Assembly (NCBI GenBank): GCA_013912105.1 | Contig: JACERY010000007.1 | Span: 1 to 64,000, forward strand | DNA: 64,000 nt | DNA from: Acidimicrobiales bacterium | GTDB taxonomy: Bacteria > Actinomycetota > Acidimicrobiia > Acidimicrobiales > UBA8592 | Direction of reading: 5' to 3' | Shown: positions 20,146 to 29,416 of the stretch, piece after piece | Layout of the letters: each line of letters opens with the position of its first letter | How positions within the stretch are numbered: the first letter of the stretch is position 1 | The notes under the pieces: model-generated | Databases searched by the model: none | What the model saw: the letters and a program-made list of their open reading frames with translations, nothing else | Told to the model about the DNA's origin: nothing | Made by a program: the position numbers and the translations under genes

Positions 20146-21149
20146 TTACTTGCTTTAGTAACTTCACAAACCTGACGGATCCCATCATAGAACGCATCGG
20201 TTTTCGGGACGTATCCCCATGTGTCATCTTCATCAGCGAAGCTGCAGTTGTTATCTTCTAATGTTCCTTCACAAAAGCCATTTTCGATGGCCCATGGAAC
20301 GTTGACGTTCTCGGCAATGACTTCTTTCCACCTTGCAATGAAATCTGCTGGCAAGTCGTTAATAATTGCCATCGGAGCTCCTGAAATTGTTTGACTCTTC
20401 CAAATAATTCGCAGATCTGCATCTTCTGGGTTTACGTTTTCATCTCCAACATCATCGATGACACCTTTGATGTCTCCACTGTTTATGAGTTGGCTTGTGA
20501 TCATGGTGTCGTAGGCGAATCCGGCATCGCATTCACCATTTGCGACAGTGATAGCTGATGCATCATGACCCCCAGCAAAGACAGGGGTAATATCTGTTGA
20601 AGTCTCAGAAGGGTCGAGACCGGCGGATAGCATACCTTCCGATGGGAATAAGAATCCAGAGGTTGATCCAGGGTCAACAAAGCAGACTGTTTTACCAGCT
20701 AATTGTTCAATTGAAGTGATTCCACTATCTGGTTGTGTAACTAGATAACTTTTGTAACCTGGCTCAATCGCAGGGTCTCGAGTCATAACTCCAGCAACAT
20801 CTACATCTGCTCCGTTATTGGTTGCGATCACATAGGAAAATCCACCAAATTGTCCGACATCGATTCGACCAGCAATGATTCCTTCAATAATACCTGCGTA
20901 TTCTGTGGCTTGAAAAAAATCTATTTCTTCAAGTCCATCAATTTGTGCAATCAAAATTGCTCGTGTCGTCTCGTAATCTGCTTCGAGGCTACTAGCGGCT
21001 TCGGCAGGTACTGCTCCAAAAATTATTTTTGATGGCCAGTCATTGTTAGAACTTTCGTCGTCATCTCCACAGGCGACAGTGAGAACACTCATTGTCACAA
21101 GAGCTAGCACAATTGAAAAAATTCTAAAGAATCCTTTTTTCCTTTTCAT
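20136..21149 (-). CDS. phnD: Phosphonate ABC transporter substrate-binding lipoprotein
   Basis: Lipobox VLTVACGDD; IIFGAVPAEAASSLEADYETTRAILIAQI, QFGGFSYVIATNNGADVDVAGVMTRD, GKTVCFVDPGSTSGFLFPSEGMLSAG. Confidence 0.95.
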   Translation of the reverse strand: MKRKKGFFRIFSIVLALVTMSVLTVACGDDDESSNNDWPSKIIFGAVPAEAASSLEADYETTRAILIAQIDGLEEIDFFQATEYAGIIEGIIAGRIDVGQFGGFSYVIATNNGADVDVAGVMTRDPAIEPGYKSYLVTQPDSGITSIEQLAGKTVCFVDPGSTSGFLFPSEGMLSAGLDPSETSTDITPVFAGGHDASAITVANGECDAGFAYDTMITSQLINSGDIKGVIDDVGDENVNPEDADLRIIWKSQTISGAPMAIINDLPADFIARWKEVIAENVNVPWAIENGFCEGTLEDNNCSFADEDDTWGYVPKTDAFYDGIRQVCEVTKASKCG

Positions 21150-21331
21150 TATTGTTGTCCCTCCTAATTAGGGTCAATTCTTCACTTTGTGTGAATAATT
21201 GTTACTACAAACATAAATTCATGAATTTACGAAAAAGTATCCTTTGGGTTAACTTCTCCAAAAGAGAAAGCAACATCGAAAGGTGAGTTAACCTTCTAGT
21301 TAATTTTTTGATATTTCGATGTAATATTGGC

Positions 21332-21353
21332 AACCTTTTGATCACCTTATTCA
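21332..21353 (+). promoter_or_regulatory. Candidate Pho-box-like 11-bp direct repeats in the phnD/arsI divergent promoter region
   Basis: CAACCTTTTGA TCACCTTATTC: CAACCTT (21332) and TCACCTT (21343) spaced 11 bp. Actinobacterial PhoP/RegX3-type boxes use 11-bp units with a TCACC core. Confidence 0.3.
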
Positions 21354-21435
21354 TCTAAATTTTATAATGGCGTTACTCTGAATTTCTTTACGATAGGTAA
21401 ATTAAATATGTTAATATTCTTTATTGGGGTAAGTT

Positions 21436-21843
21436 ATGGGTCGTTTACAGTTAGCTCTGAATGTTTCTAATTTGGATGAAAGCATTGATTTCTATTCACG
21501 AATGTTCGGAGTTTCACCAACGAAATTAAAACCTGGTTATGCAAATTTTGAAATTTCAGATCCTCCTCTGAAGTTAGTGCTTTTTGAATCAACAAAGTCA
21601 GAAGCGGGAACAATTAACCATCTTGGAGTAGAAGTCACAGAAGTGGCAGAGGTTTCTGAGGCTGAGTCACGTTTGACTTTCCGTGGGCTCGATACGACCG
21701 GAGTTGAAGAAACACTCTGTTGCTATGCAGAAAAGACTGAAACATGGGTTGAGGGACCCGATGATCTCAAGTGGGAATGGTATGTTAAACAGGGCGACTC
21801 CGAGCAATTTGCAAACGTAGTCACAAACACCTGTTCCGATTGA
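21436..21843 (+). CDS. arsI: CadI/ArsI-type VOC protein (candidate organoarsenical C-As lyase)
   Basis: Vicinal Cys motif ETLCCYAEKTETWVEGPDDLKWEWY matches the ArsI CCYA...W..DPDG..WE block; NHLGVEV carries the metal-ligand His; Gln at position 5 as in actinobacterial-type ArsI. Confidence 0.8.
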   Translation: MGRLQLALNVSNLDESIDFYSRMFGVSPTKLKPGYANFEISDPPLKLVLFESTKSEAGTINHLGVEVTEVAEVSEAESRLTFRGLDTTGVEETLCCYAEKTETWVEGPDDLKWEWYVKQGDSEQFANVVTNTCSD

Positions 21844-21852
21844 AGCAAATAC

Positions 21853-22851
21853 CTAATTGGAATTCGTCTGATAGGCTCCTGAAATCGCTATAACAACACC
21901 GATGATTGCAAAGTACGAAATAGAATCACCGCGAAACATAACACCTAAAATTGCAGCTTCAATTGGAAAAAGATATGCAACTATTGAGGAGCGGACTGCT
22001 CCTACTCGGCCTGTAAGCTTACTCGACCAGATATAGGCGATGCCGGTTCCACCTGCACCCAAAACAAGACAGGCAGACATTGCTTGTAAAGAAAATGAAC
22101 TTGATAAAGTTCCATAGATTCCTAGAGGAGTTGTCAACAAAGTTGCTAATGTCAAAGCTCGTCTAACCACGGGAATTGAACCGTATTGATTTTGAAGAGG
22201 GCCGGCTAGGTTAAATCCAATCCCATATGAAATAAATGCCAAGAACATGAGACCAACTCCGAATGCGTTTGTGTTGTCGGTAGAAATTTCTGGGCTACTG
22301 ATTAACACGATCCCAATTAAACCGATACAGATTCCTTTGAGTCGCTGGGGTGAAGTGGAGACTTGAAAGAATGCTGCAGCGATCATAACGGTCAAGATCG
22401 GTACTGCGCTGTAGAGCATTCCGGTCATTGAGGAGTTAACCCATTGCTGAGCAATCGGGAACATTGATAACGGAAAAGCCATCCAGGTAAATCCCAGTAG
22501 CATCACTTTTCTCCTATCAGATGCGCGAACCGCTTCGCTGTTACTTGGGAAAATCCATATAGTTAAACATCCGAATAGAACTCTCAACCATGTAATCAAG
22601 CTTGGGTGGAAATCATCCAATGCGATATCTATAAATAGTGGGGAAGCTCCCCAGAGACCAGCCGTTCCGATTATGAGAAACCAGTCATGCTTTTCGAAAG
22701 ATGCTGTTTCTGAATCCAATCTGAGATCACCGTCTATTTTCTCATAGTCAAGTTTACGAATTTGACAATAGCTCAAGTATCTTTTCTGCAAGAGCTTCAC
22801 TCGCTGCACAAACCCCACTCCACCGTTGTGTGATGTCTGTAGTATATTCAA
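21853..22851 (-). CDS. EamA/DMT-family permease
   Basis: About 10 hydrophobic helices; LWGASPLFIDIALDDFHPSLITWLRVLFGCL, AIISGAY-type end. The ORF start overlaps the upstream gene; the true start is probably near 22750 (TTG). Confidence 0.85.
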   Translation of the reverse strand: MNILQTSHNGGVGFVQRVKLLQKRYLSYCQIRKLDYEKIDGDLRLDSETASFEKHDWFLIIGTAGLWGASPLFIDIALDDFHPSLITWLRVLFGCLTIWIFPSNSEAVRASDRRKVMLLGFTWMAFPLSMFPIAQQWVNSSMTGMLYSAVPILTVMIAAAFFQVSTSPQRLKGICIGLIGIVLISSPEISTDNTNAFGVGLMFLAFISYGIGFNLAGPLQNQYGSIPVVRRALTLATLLTTPLGIYGTLSSSFSLQAMSACLVLGAGGTGIAYIWSSKLTGRVGAVRSSIVAYLFPIEAAILGVMFRGDSISYFAIIGVVIAISGAYQTNSN

Positions 22852-23530
22852 ACGGCCTACCGTTAAGATCTACAAGTACTCCTCCTGCAGCTTCAAGAAA
22901 CACTTTTGCAGCGGCAAGGTCAACAATTCGATGAGTGTTCGAACCGGGGTCAAGAGCTGCGTCGAGAGACCCCTCGGCAACAAGTGCGCCTTCAATTGCA
23001 GACGAACCAAGAATTCTTGTTTTGTGGCAGGCTTTTGCGACTTTCAGAAATTTTTCTCCATTACCTTTCGGTCGGATCATTGAAATTGTGCTGGTTGTGA
23101 GTTGTGTTGAGCAACTTGTTTTGTAACTAGTTGATTCACCTCGTTTTGCCCACCATGCCTTATCGCCCTCAAACCAATATGTATATCCTTCTATGAAAGT
23201 AGAATCTTTAACGAGAGCGGCTGTGAATGCGCTAAAGGGAATTCCGGTCGTAGCGTTACCTGTTCCATCAACTGGATCAATTATTAAAGTAACAGATGAT
23301 CCTTTATCTATAAAGCCTTCTTCTTCGCTTAAGATATTGATGTCGAAGGAGTCGACTTTTTCGATCACTGCTGATTCGACTAATTCATCTAACAGTTTAG
23401 TAGGGGTTCCATCTTTACCCATGCGGTGTGTTTCTCGGAGTTTAGAAAGTCCTACATTGTTCTTTGCGTTATGATAAGCGGCAATAGCGGCATCAGCAGC
23501 TTCGGAAATAATCGGCGAAATATTTTTCAT
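22754..23530 (-). CDS. Inositol-monophosphatase family protein in the phn operon
   Basis: ILSEEEGFIDKGSSVTLIIDPVDGTGNATTGIPFSAF (DPVDGT motif) and RIVDLAAAKVFLEAAGGVLVDLNGRPF. Three-base gap to phnM. Confidence 0.9.
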   Translation of the reverse strand: MKNISPIISEAADAAIAAYHNAKNNVGLSKLRETHRMGKDGTPTKLLDELVESAVIEKVDSFDINILSEEEGFIDKGSSVTLIIDPVDGTGNATTGIPFSAFTAALVKDSTFIEGYTYWFEGDKAWWAKRGESTSYKTSCSTQLTTSTISMIRPKGNGEKFLKVAKACHKTRILGSSAIEGALVAEGSLDAALDPGSNTHRIVDLAAAKVFLEAAGGVLVDLNGRPFEYTTDITQRWSGVCAASEALAEKILELLSNS

Positions 23531-23533
23531 CTT

Positions 23534-24724
23534 TTAACTGCGAAATGAGGGTTCGTTGGAGCGAAGAACTTTTACTACTTGAGGCCATCGGCCTTTGCTT
23601 TGAACGATTATCAGATCTTCAGAACAACCAATTCGAAGAGTCCCTTCTTTTTCAAGTCCGATCATGCTAGCTGGACCTTTTGTGATGAGATTGATAGCTT
23701 CAACGAGACTGCATATTTTCATTTCGGCCATGAGAAACGCTGATGCTAACATTGATGAAGGCATATAATCCGAAGCGAGAGCTGTACAAAGGCCTAAGGA
23801 AATTACTTCCCTTGCAGAGACATTTCCACTATGAGAACTGCCCCGTAAGGCATTAGGTGCACCCATTACAACAGCCAAACCATTTTCAGCAGCGTACTGA
23901 GCGGCCTCAATAGTCACAGGAAATTCAGCTATCTTTGCGCCTTCGAGTATTGCATTTCGAACCTCATCACGGTTTTCTAAGTCGTGGGCAATTAGTTTTA
24001 TTTTTTCGTTCTCTACAAAGGGCCGTAGTTTCTTTCTCGTTGCTTCTAATTGGCTGAAAGTTGCTTCAGCTTCTGTGATTTTTTTGTTTACATATTCCTC
24101 TACGGTCATCCCAGGTTCAAGTTCGTGTTTTTCTACTGAAGCTTCAAACTGTTTTCTGTCTCGATATTGTCCTTGTCCCGGTGTATGGTCTTCAAAAGAT
24201 ACCATCCAGTTAGTTTCATGTTTTTCGGAATTGAGGTCCTGAATTAAAGCTTCTACTCCGACTTCATCACGTGCCTCAATGCGATGTAGAACTTTATGTG
24301 TTACCTGTGAGTCAGGATTTGATGCTCTACTTAGGATTACTTTTCGAAGTTCTTTAGCCCCTTCTACAGATCTACCCATCTTAGGGTTGTCTTGATAGCC
24401 GACACCATGAGCTATCGTCGTTATTCCTGCTGCACGAACGCGACTTTCATATGAAGATAGGGCATAGTTGGTGTCAAAACGCACGTTTGGTCGTGGCGAA
24501 ATCTCCTTTTCGAGTCCATCACTATGAGAGTCCACCAAACCAGCCATGACAAAGCAACCGTAGGCATCTATAGCTCCTTCGGGTACTGCACCATTCGTTG
24601 ATATGGATGTAAGAATCCCATCTTCGATGACAATAGTTGCTTCGTCAAGAATTTTATTTTCAAGAATTAGCCTACAGTTTTTTATAGATAATATTTTTGC
24701 TTGGGTCGGGGTTGTTATTGTCAT
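23534..24724 (-). CDS. phnM: Alpha-D-ribose 1-methylphosphonate 5-triphosphate diphosphatase
   Basis: GCFVMAGLVDSHSDGLEKEISPRPNVRFDTNYALSSYESRVRAAGITTIAHG, VSFEDHTPGQGQYRD, LASDYMPSSML: PhnM. Confidence 0.97.
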   Translation of the reverse strand: MTITTPTQAKILSIKNCRLILENKILDEATIVIEDGILTSISTNGAVPEGAIDAYGCFVMAGLVDSHSDGLEKEISPRPNVRFDTNYALSSYESRVRAAGITTIAHGVGYQDNPKMGRSVEGAKELRKVILSRASNPDSQVTHKVLHRIEARDEVGVEALIQDLNSEKHETNWMVSFEDHTPGQGQYRDRKQFEASVEKHELEPGMTVEEYVNKKITEAEATFSQLEATRKKLRPFVENEKIKLIAHDLENRDEVRNAILEGAKIAEFPVTIEAAQYAAENGLAVVMGAPNALRGSSHSGNVSAREVISLGLCTALASDYMPSSMLASAFLMAEMKICSLVEAINLITKGPASMIGLEKEGTLRIGCSEDLIIVQSKGRWPQVVKVLRSNEPSFRS

Positions 24725-25470
24725 GATGCAACACTTTCTAGTGATCGGTTAATTACTTCATCGGGGTGACCTTGGTCGATAACTTTTCCATTGGAGAGAA
24801 CTACAACACGATCGGCCAATCGAAACATGGCATCAAGGTCGTGGAAAACGCTCAATATCGTCGTATTATCTTCGGCTAAATTTTGAATAACTTGTAAGAC
24901 TGCTTCACGGTTTTTCGGATCAAGAGCCGAAACTGGTTCATCAAGAAGCAGAAGAATTGGTGGTGCAACTATTCCTGCTGCTAGATTAACTCTTTGTTTT
25001 TCTCCCCCAGAAAGCAATGTTGGATAGGTGCCCCATAATGATTCATCTATGTTGAGCTTTGTGAGAATAGCTGCTGCCATTTCATCAGCTATTGCTTCAT
25101 CAATTCCCTTTTTGATTGCAGATTTAATAACAATTTCTTTCACACCTCGCCTGGGTTCAGCTTTTAAGAATTGAGAAACATACCCTATTTGGTGTTCCCG
25201 TAGATCTGCTATTTGGTCATCAGTCAAAGTTGTTATTTCATAGCCCGTTCCAATATTGAACTCGATTGAACCGGAATCACTTAAATACGTTCGGTGAATA
25301 CATTTTAAAAGACTTGATTTACCTGCTCCTGATGTTCCAGCTAGTGCGACGTGCTCACCTTCATAAATATCAAGGTCGACTCCATTAAGTCCCTCGATTA
25401 AACGTCCGTCAACTGCATGTAGCGTAAATGATTTGTGTAGGTCGCATATACGAAGAAGTGGTTTTTTCAT
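24721..25470 (-). CDS. phnL: C-P lyase system ABC-type protein PhnL
   Basis: LRICDLHKSFTLHAVDGRLIEGLNGVDLDIYEGEHVALAGTSGAGKSSLLKCIHRTY, TLLSGGEKQRVNLAAGIVAPPILLLLDEPVSALD. Confidence 0.96.
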   Translation of the reverse strand: MKKPLLRICDLHKSFTLHAVDGRLIEGLNGVDLDIYEGEHVALAGTSGAGKSSLLKCIHRTYLSDSGSIEFNIGTGYEITTLTDDQIADLREHQIGYVSQFLKAEPRRGVKEIVIKSAIKKGIDEAIADEMAAAILTKLNIDESLWGTYPTLLSGGEKQRVNLAAGIVAPPILLLLDEPVSALDPKNREAVLQVIQNLAEDNTTILSVFHDLDAMFRLADRVVVLSNGKVIDQGHPDEVINRSLESVAS

Positions 25471-25471
25471 A

Positions 25472-26311
25472 TCAACCCCTTGCCGCAGCTACAAGCTTCT
25501 GACTATAAGGGTGTTGCGGGTCTTCTAGTAATTGATCGGTCAATCCAACTTCTACCGTGCGACCATGATGCATAACCATGCATCGTCTTGTAAGCATTTC
25601 AACTACATTGAAGTCATGGCTGACTACGACAGCTGCGATTCCTGTTTCATCGAGTAGTCCTCTTATGAGATCTAGAACACCTGCAGCAACGGATGCGTCT
25701 AATCCAGTTGTTGGTTCATCAAGTATTAGTACTGGTGGCTTGTTGGCAAGTGCTTTCGCTAATTGTACACGTTGTCTCATCCCTCCAGAAAAGGTCTGGA
25801 CGGGGTCATCCATTCTGTTAAGAGGAACTTCTGTTCGGTGGAGTAACTCGGTTGCTCGATCTCTAATGTCTTTGAAGTTTCTCCATCCAGCAGCCGTTAG
25901 GCGTTCAGCAATGTTACCTCCAGCTGAGATTTTAAGATCTAGCCCTTCGCTTGGGTCTTGATAAACCACTGCTAGCTGATCTATTCGCAGAGATCTTCGG
26001 GTGCTGTCATCCATCTCGAAGATATTTTGCTTTCCTCCTTCTATGCTTACTAATCTAAGATCTCCCTTTGTCGCTTTCTGATCCCCAGCGATGCATCGCA
26101 TAACAGTGGATTTACCAGATCCGGATTCGCCTATAACTCCTAATGCTTCACCCGGAGAGGCATGAAGGCTGACGTCCCAACACCCGACAACTGAGTCGTA
26201 TGTCTCGCTGACGTTAGTTCCGAATGTTGGTCCAGTCTCGTCAGCAGCTGCATGGTTATTTGGTCCGTAGATGCAACCTAGGCCTTCTAGTTGAATTGAC
26301 CCTTTTACCAC
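25472..26311 (-). CDS. phnK: C-P lyase system ABC-type protein PhnK
   Basis: GESGSGKSTVMRCIAGD, DQLAVVYQDPSEGLDLKISAGGNIAERL, TFSGGMRQRVQLAKALANKPPVLILDEPTTGLD. Confidence 0.95.
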   Translation of the reverse strand: MVKGSIQLEGLGCIYGPNNHAAADETGPTFGTNVSETYDSVVGCWDVSLHASPGEALGVIGESGSGKSTVMRCIAGDQKATKGDLRLVSIEGGKQNIFEMDDSTRRSLRIDQLAVVYQDPSEGLDLKISAGGNIAERLTAAGWRNFKDIRDRATELLHRTEVPLNRMDDPVQTFSGGMRQRVQLAKALANKPPVLILDEPTTGLDASVAAGVLDLIRGLLDETGIAAVVVSHDFNVVEMLTRRCMVMHHGRTVEVGLTDQLLEDPQHPYSQKLVAAARG

Positions 26312-27219
26312 AACTCACCCTCCTTAAAGTCTTGATCATTAGCTAAATCAGGGTTCTGCTTGCGATTGCACCAATCTGTATCACTGCACACCCATTGTGA
26401 TGACCCGTTTTGTTGCGGGATCTCGACAAGGTAGCTAGCTTCACCATTATCATTCTTTGTTCCGATCGTTCCGCAGTGTCTACAGACAGCGTTTACTTCT
26501 TCGACCTGAAATGGAACGTCATCAAATGTCAAAGGTTCAACATCTGTATATGGTGGCACGGCATAAATTCTTTTTTCTCGGCCTGCCCCGTATAGGGCAA
26601 GGAAATGTGCTTGATGGAGCTTTGGGACGTCCCATCTTGGTATTGGCGTAGTCGCTATGATGTATCTTCCATCAATTAAACATGGATACCCAGTTGTTTT
26701 CATGATGACACCGTTATGTACGATATCTTCGTACAGACTTACCCAAATTTTTGCGTAGTCTGCTTCAGCGTGCATTCTTCTTAGTTCGTTCATATCACGT
26801 TCCACCTCACGAAGAGGTTCGGGAACAGGTACTTGCAAAACTAATATCTGATTTTCTTGCAACTCATCTTCAGGAACTCTATGACGAGTTTGGATTACGT
26901 TAGCTTTCCTTGCATCGGTTGTGGTCTTAACACCTTCTGAGTTTCTGATAAGTCGTCGTAGGTTAGCTGCGTTTACTCCACCATCTTCTCCTTGGTCATA
27001 AACCTTAACTACAGACTCGTTCCCAACTACTGCAAGAGTAATTTGTAAACCCCCGGATCCCCATCCTCGAGCTACGGGCATTTCTTTAGATCCAAATGGC
27101 ACCTGATAACCAGGAATAGCAACTGCTGTTAGCACTGCACGTCGTATTTCTCGTTTCGTGTGCTCGTCCATTATTTGGTTTCGGTTGCGTTGAACAGTTA
27201 TTACATCTTGGAGTGTCAT
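26305..27219 (-). CDS. phnJ: Alpha-D-ribose 1-methylphosphonate 5-phosphate C-P lyase
   Basis: YAFLDEHTKREIRRA-type start (QIMDEHTKREIRRAVLTAVAIPGYQVPFGSKEMPVARGWGSGGLQIT); CRHC...WVCSDTDWC Cys cluster. Confidence 0.97.
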   Translation of the reverse strand: MTLQDVITVQRNRNQIMDEHTKREIRRAVLTAVAIPGYQVPFGSKEMPVARGWGSGGLQITLAVVGNESVVKVYDQGEDGGVNAANLRRLIRNSEGVKTTTDARKANVIQTRHRVPEDELQENQILVLQVPVPEPLREVERDMNELRRMHAEADYAKIWVSLYEDIVHNGVIMKTTGYPCLIDGRYIIATTPIPRWDVPKLHQAHFLALYGAGREKRIYAVPPYTDVEPLTFDDVPFQVEEVNAVCRHCGTIGTKNDNGEASYLVEIPQQNGSSQWVCSDTDWCNRKQNPDLANDQDFKEGELW

Positions 27220-28382
27220 GACTTTCCCACTTTTTTTTCTAAAGCATGGTGGCTTTTTATAGCTTCGCCTTTTCTATCTCTGTCTAGGATTGCTTTTCTT
27301 GCAGCGATTTTCCGTTCCATCATTGATCGAAATGTGACGTAATGAGGGAGTTTCAAGTGTTCTAAAAACCCTGATGAGTCAAGACCATCAGTCGTCATCA
27401 AAAGTGATTGTTCGAGCCAACTTCCTTCGGGTTCGCGATTCAATGCAACATCTAAATTTGCCATAGCTATTGCTTTTCGCTCGTTATGCCCAAAGCAAAT
27501 CCCATATCCGACGTCAAACCGTCCCCTATCTTCATCAATACCGTCTAGATCCTCGATTGCTTCGACCTCAGTAATTCTGACGTGTCCAATTTTTACAGGT
27601 TCACTTGTATAAGGGTGCAACACGGTAATGGGTAGGCGACCGTGACGAACTTCTCCAAGAGTTACCTCATTTATGTTGTTGTCAGGACCTAGGATATTGC
27701 GGTACCAAAGTTGGACCAAAGCACCTGTTTCAGCGCGAGCCATGGTTGATAGTAAAGATGATCGAGGAGCGCCAGGCCTAGCAGGTGTTCGCGAAATATC
27801 AACTGGTTCGGGGTCTGCATCTGACCTTCGTTCAACAACAGCGTCCATTGCGCGCAATACATCAAGAAGTCGACCTGGTACTCTGGGTTTATCATGTTCA
27901 TTTGTAGTGATTCCAAAGGTCTTTTGTTTGTTGTCATGGTGCTTCGCTGATGCTTCAACTGCGTCAGTTCTCGCTTTATTTTCATCCCACTCTTCTAACA
28001 ACCGTCCGGTATAGTCAAGAGTTTTTCCTAGAAGTTGGGGGCCAGGAGGTTCTCTAAATGCAGGGACAATTCTTCGGAGCACATCTATCTGATTTACATG
28101 AGTAACTTCGGTATATCCGAGTCTGGGCAATGTTGATTTATGAGATCGAAGTAAGTGAGCTGCTTCAATTAGGTCTCCCTCAGCTTGACGGAAGGCAATA
28201 GCTGCAAGCTTTTCGTCCCACAGTCCTCCTTCGCCCATAACACGATCAACTGAATACTGAAGACGTTCGATGATTTGGTCGATTTCTAGCCAGGAGCTAT
28301 TACATTCAACTCGCTTTCTTTGTACTAGTTCCTCTGCTGCCTGAATAGCTTCAAAGCCACCTTTTGCTGCCATGTAGCCCAT
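27216..28382 (-). CDS. phnI: C-P lyase core subunit PhnI
   Basis: MGYMAAKGGFEAIQAAEELVQRKR; DVGYGICFGHNERKAIAMANLDVAL; SSGFLEHLKLPHYVTFRSMMERKIAARK. Confidence 0.97.
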   Translation of the reverse strand: MGYMAAKGGFEAIQAAEELVQRKRVECNSSWLEIDQIIERLQYSVDRVMGEGGLWDEKLAAIAFRQAEGDLIEAAHLLRSHKSTLPRLGYTEVTHVNQIDVLRRIVPAFREPPGPQLLGKTLDYTGRLLEEWDENKARTDAVEASAKHHDNKQKTFGITTNEHDKPRVPGRLLDVLRAMDAVVERRSDADPEPVDISRTPARPGAPRSSLLSTMARAETGALVQLWYRNILGPDNNINEVTLGEVRHGRLPITVLHPYTSEPVKIGHVRITEVEAIEDLDGIDEDRGRFDVGYGICFGHNERKAIAMANLDVALNREPEGSWLEQSLLMTTDGLDSSGFLEHLKLPHYVTFRSMMERKIAARKAILDRDRKGEAIKSHHALEKKVGKS

Positions 28383-28988
28383 TTAGTTGCCTCCATTTTT
28401 GCTTGTAATTCGAGTTGTTCGAGGAATTGATATGACTAAGCCATCTTCACTGAAAAGCCATGTATCAAACCCCTGCGGGTATGGTCCGCTATTCGTTCCC
28501 AATTGGTTTAAGACGTTGAGTGACATACCCGTTATTTGTATATCTCGGCTTCCATTGATACCGGGTCCCTGAAACTGTAGGCTCACAGAGTTTTCGGAAT
28601 TATCTGTCTGCGCGTTAAATCTGGTTACATTAAGAGCTACTTTTGCTCCTAGTTCGGGTGCTAGTGCTGTCCCTGTCCTAACATTTGAGATTCTTTCACT
28701 ATTTGATTGATCAAGTACGACAATATCTGCTTCAGTAAGTGCTTTAGGAATTGCCCCAGAAGCATCGAAAACGAGTCTTTGATGATCGATATCTGATGTT
28801 CCGATATGTACAGTAGTGTCAACATCGCTTAGTACGAGTGGAAGCCATAGGTTCAGTGGCAGTGATTTAGAGATGACCTCGTTTGGAAGAGGTAAGACTT
28901 TTCCTGGTTCTGAAATAGTCCGAAGTAGAACATCAAATACTCTTTGTGCTAGTTCCTCCGTAATTCGAGCATCAATGTAAGTCGTCAT
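28383..28988 (-). CDS. phnH: C-P lyase core subunit PhnH
   Basis: Position between phnG and phnI; LPLNLWLPLVLSDVDTTVHI, LQFQGPGINGSRDIQITGM, NSGPYPQGFDTWLFSEDGLVISIPRTTRI. Confidence 0.93.
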   Translation of the reverse strand: MTTYIDARITEELAQRVFDVLLRTISEPGKVLPLPNEVISKSLPLNLWLPLVLSDVDTTVHIGTSDIDHQRLVFDASGAIPKALTEADIVVLDQSNSERISNVRTGTALAPELGAKVALNVTRFNAQTDNSENSVSLQFQGPGINGSRDIQITGMSLNVLNQLGTNSGPYPQGFDTWLFSEDGLVISIPRTTRITSKNGGN

Positions 28989-29416
28989 TCTATTTCCTCA
29001 AAGTTGACAATGGTTGCTGACAGTTCTTGCCATTCTGCTGCTCTTTGACTTTGGATCTTCTGCTTAGTTTCTCTAAGAAGTGTTTCGACATCAGTTGAAT
29101 AAGGACCGTCAGCTTCAATCTCAGCATCGCAAATAGCAGCAGCTAAGGAGGCGACGGGGTTATCTCCCATAAGGAGCGCCCACCCTTGTATTCCTCTGTG
29201 AATAACTTCAGTTTTTGTTGCTAAGACTTCTCCTAAATGAAATCTCTTTTCTTCAATCGGCTCTCTTAGGGTGAGAACTACTGTTCCTACTTGCGGACCG
29301 GTTATGATCTCAGGATTATCAGTACCTTCCAGACATAAGTTACCTATTGCAGTAAGCAGGTCGGGGTCTGTAGCTGCTAGAAGTTCAGATCTTTCACCTC
29401 TTGATAATCTGTTCAT
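28985..29416 (-). CDS. phnG: C-P lyase core subunit PhnG
   Basis: EITGPQVGTVVLTLREPIEEKRFHLGEVLATKTEVIHRGIQGWALLMGDNPVASLAAAICDAE. Confidence 0.94.
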   Translation of the reverse strand: MNRLSRGERSELLAATDPDLLTAIGNLCLEGTDNPEIITGPQVGTVVLTLREPIEEKRFHLGEVLATKTEVIHRGIQGWALLMGDNPVASLAAAICDAEIEADGPYSTDVETLLRETKQKIQSQRAAEWQELSATIVNFEEIE

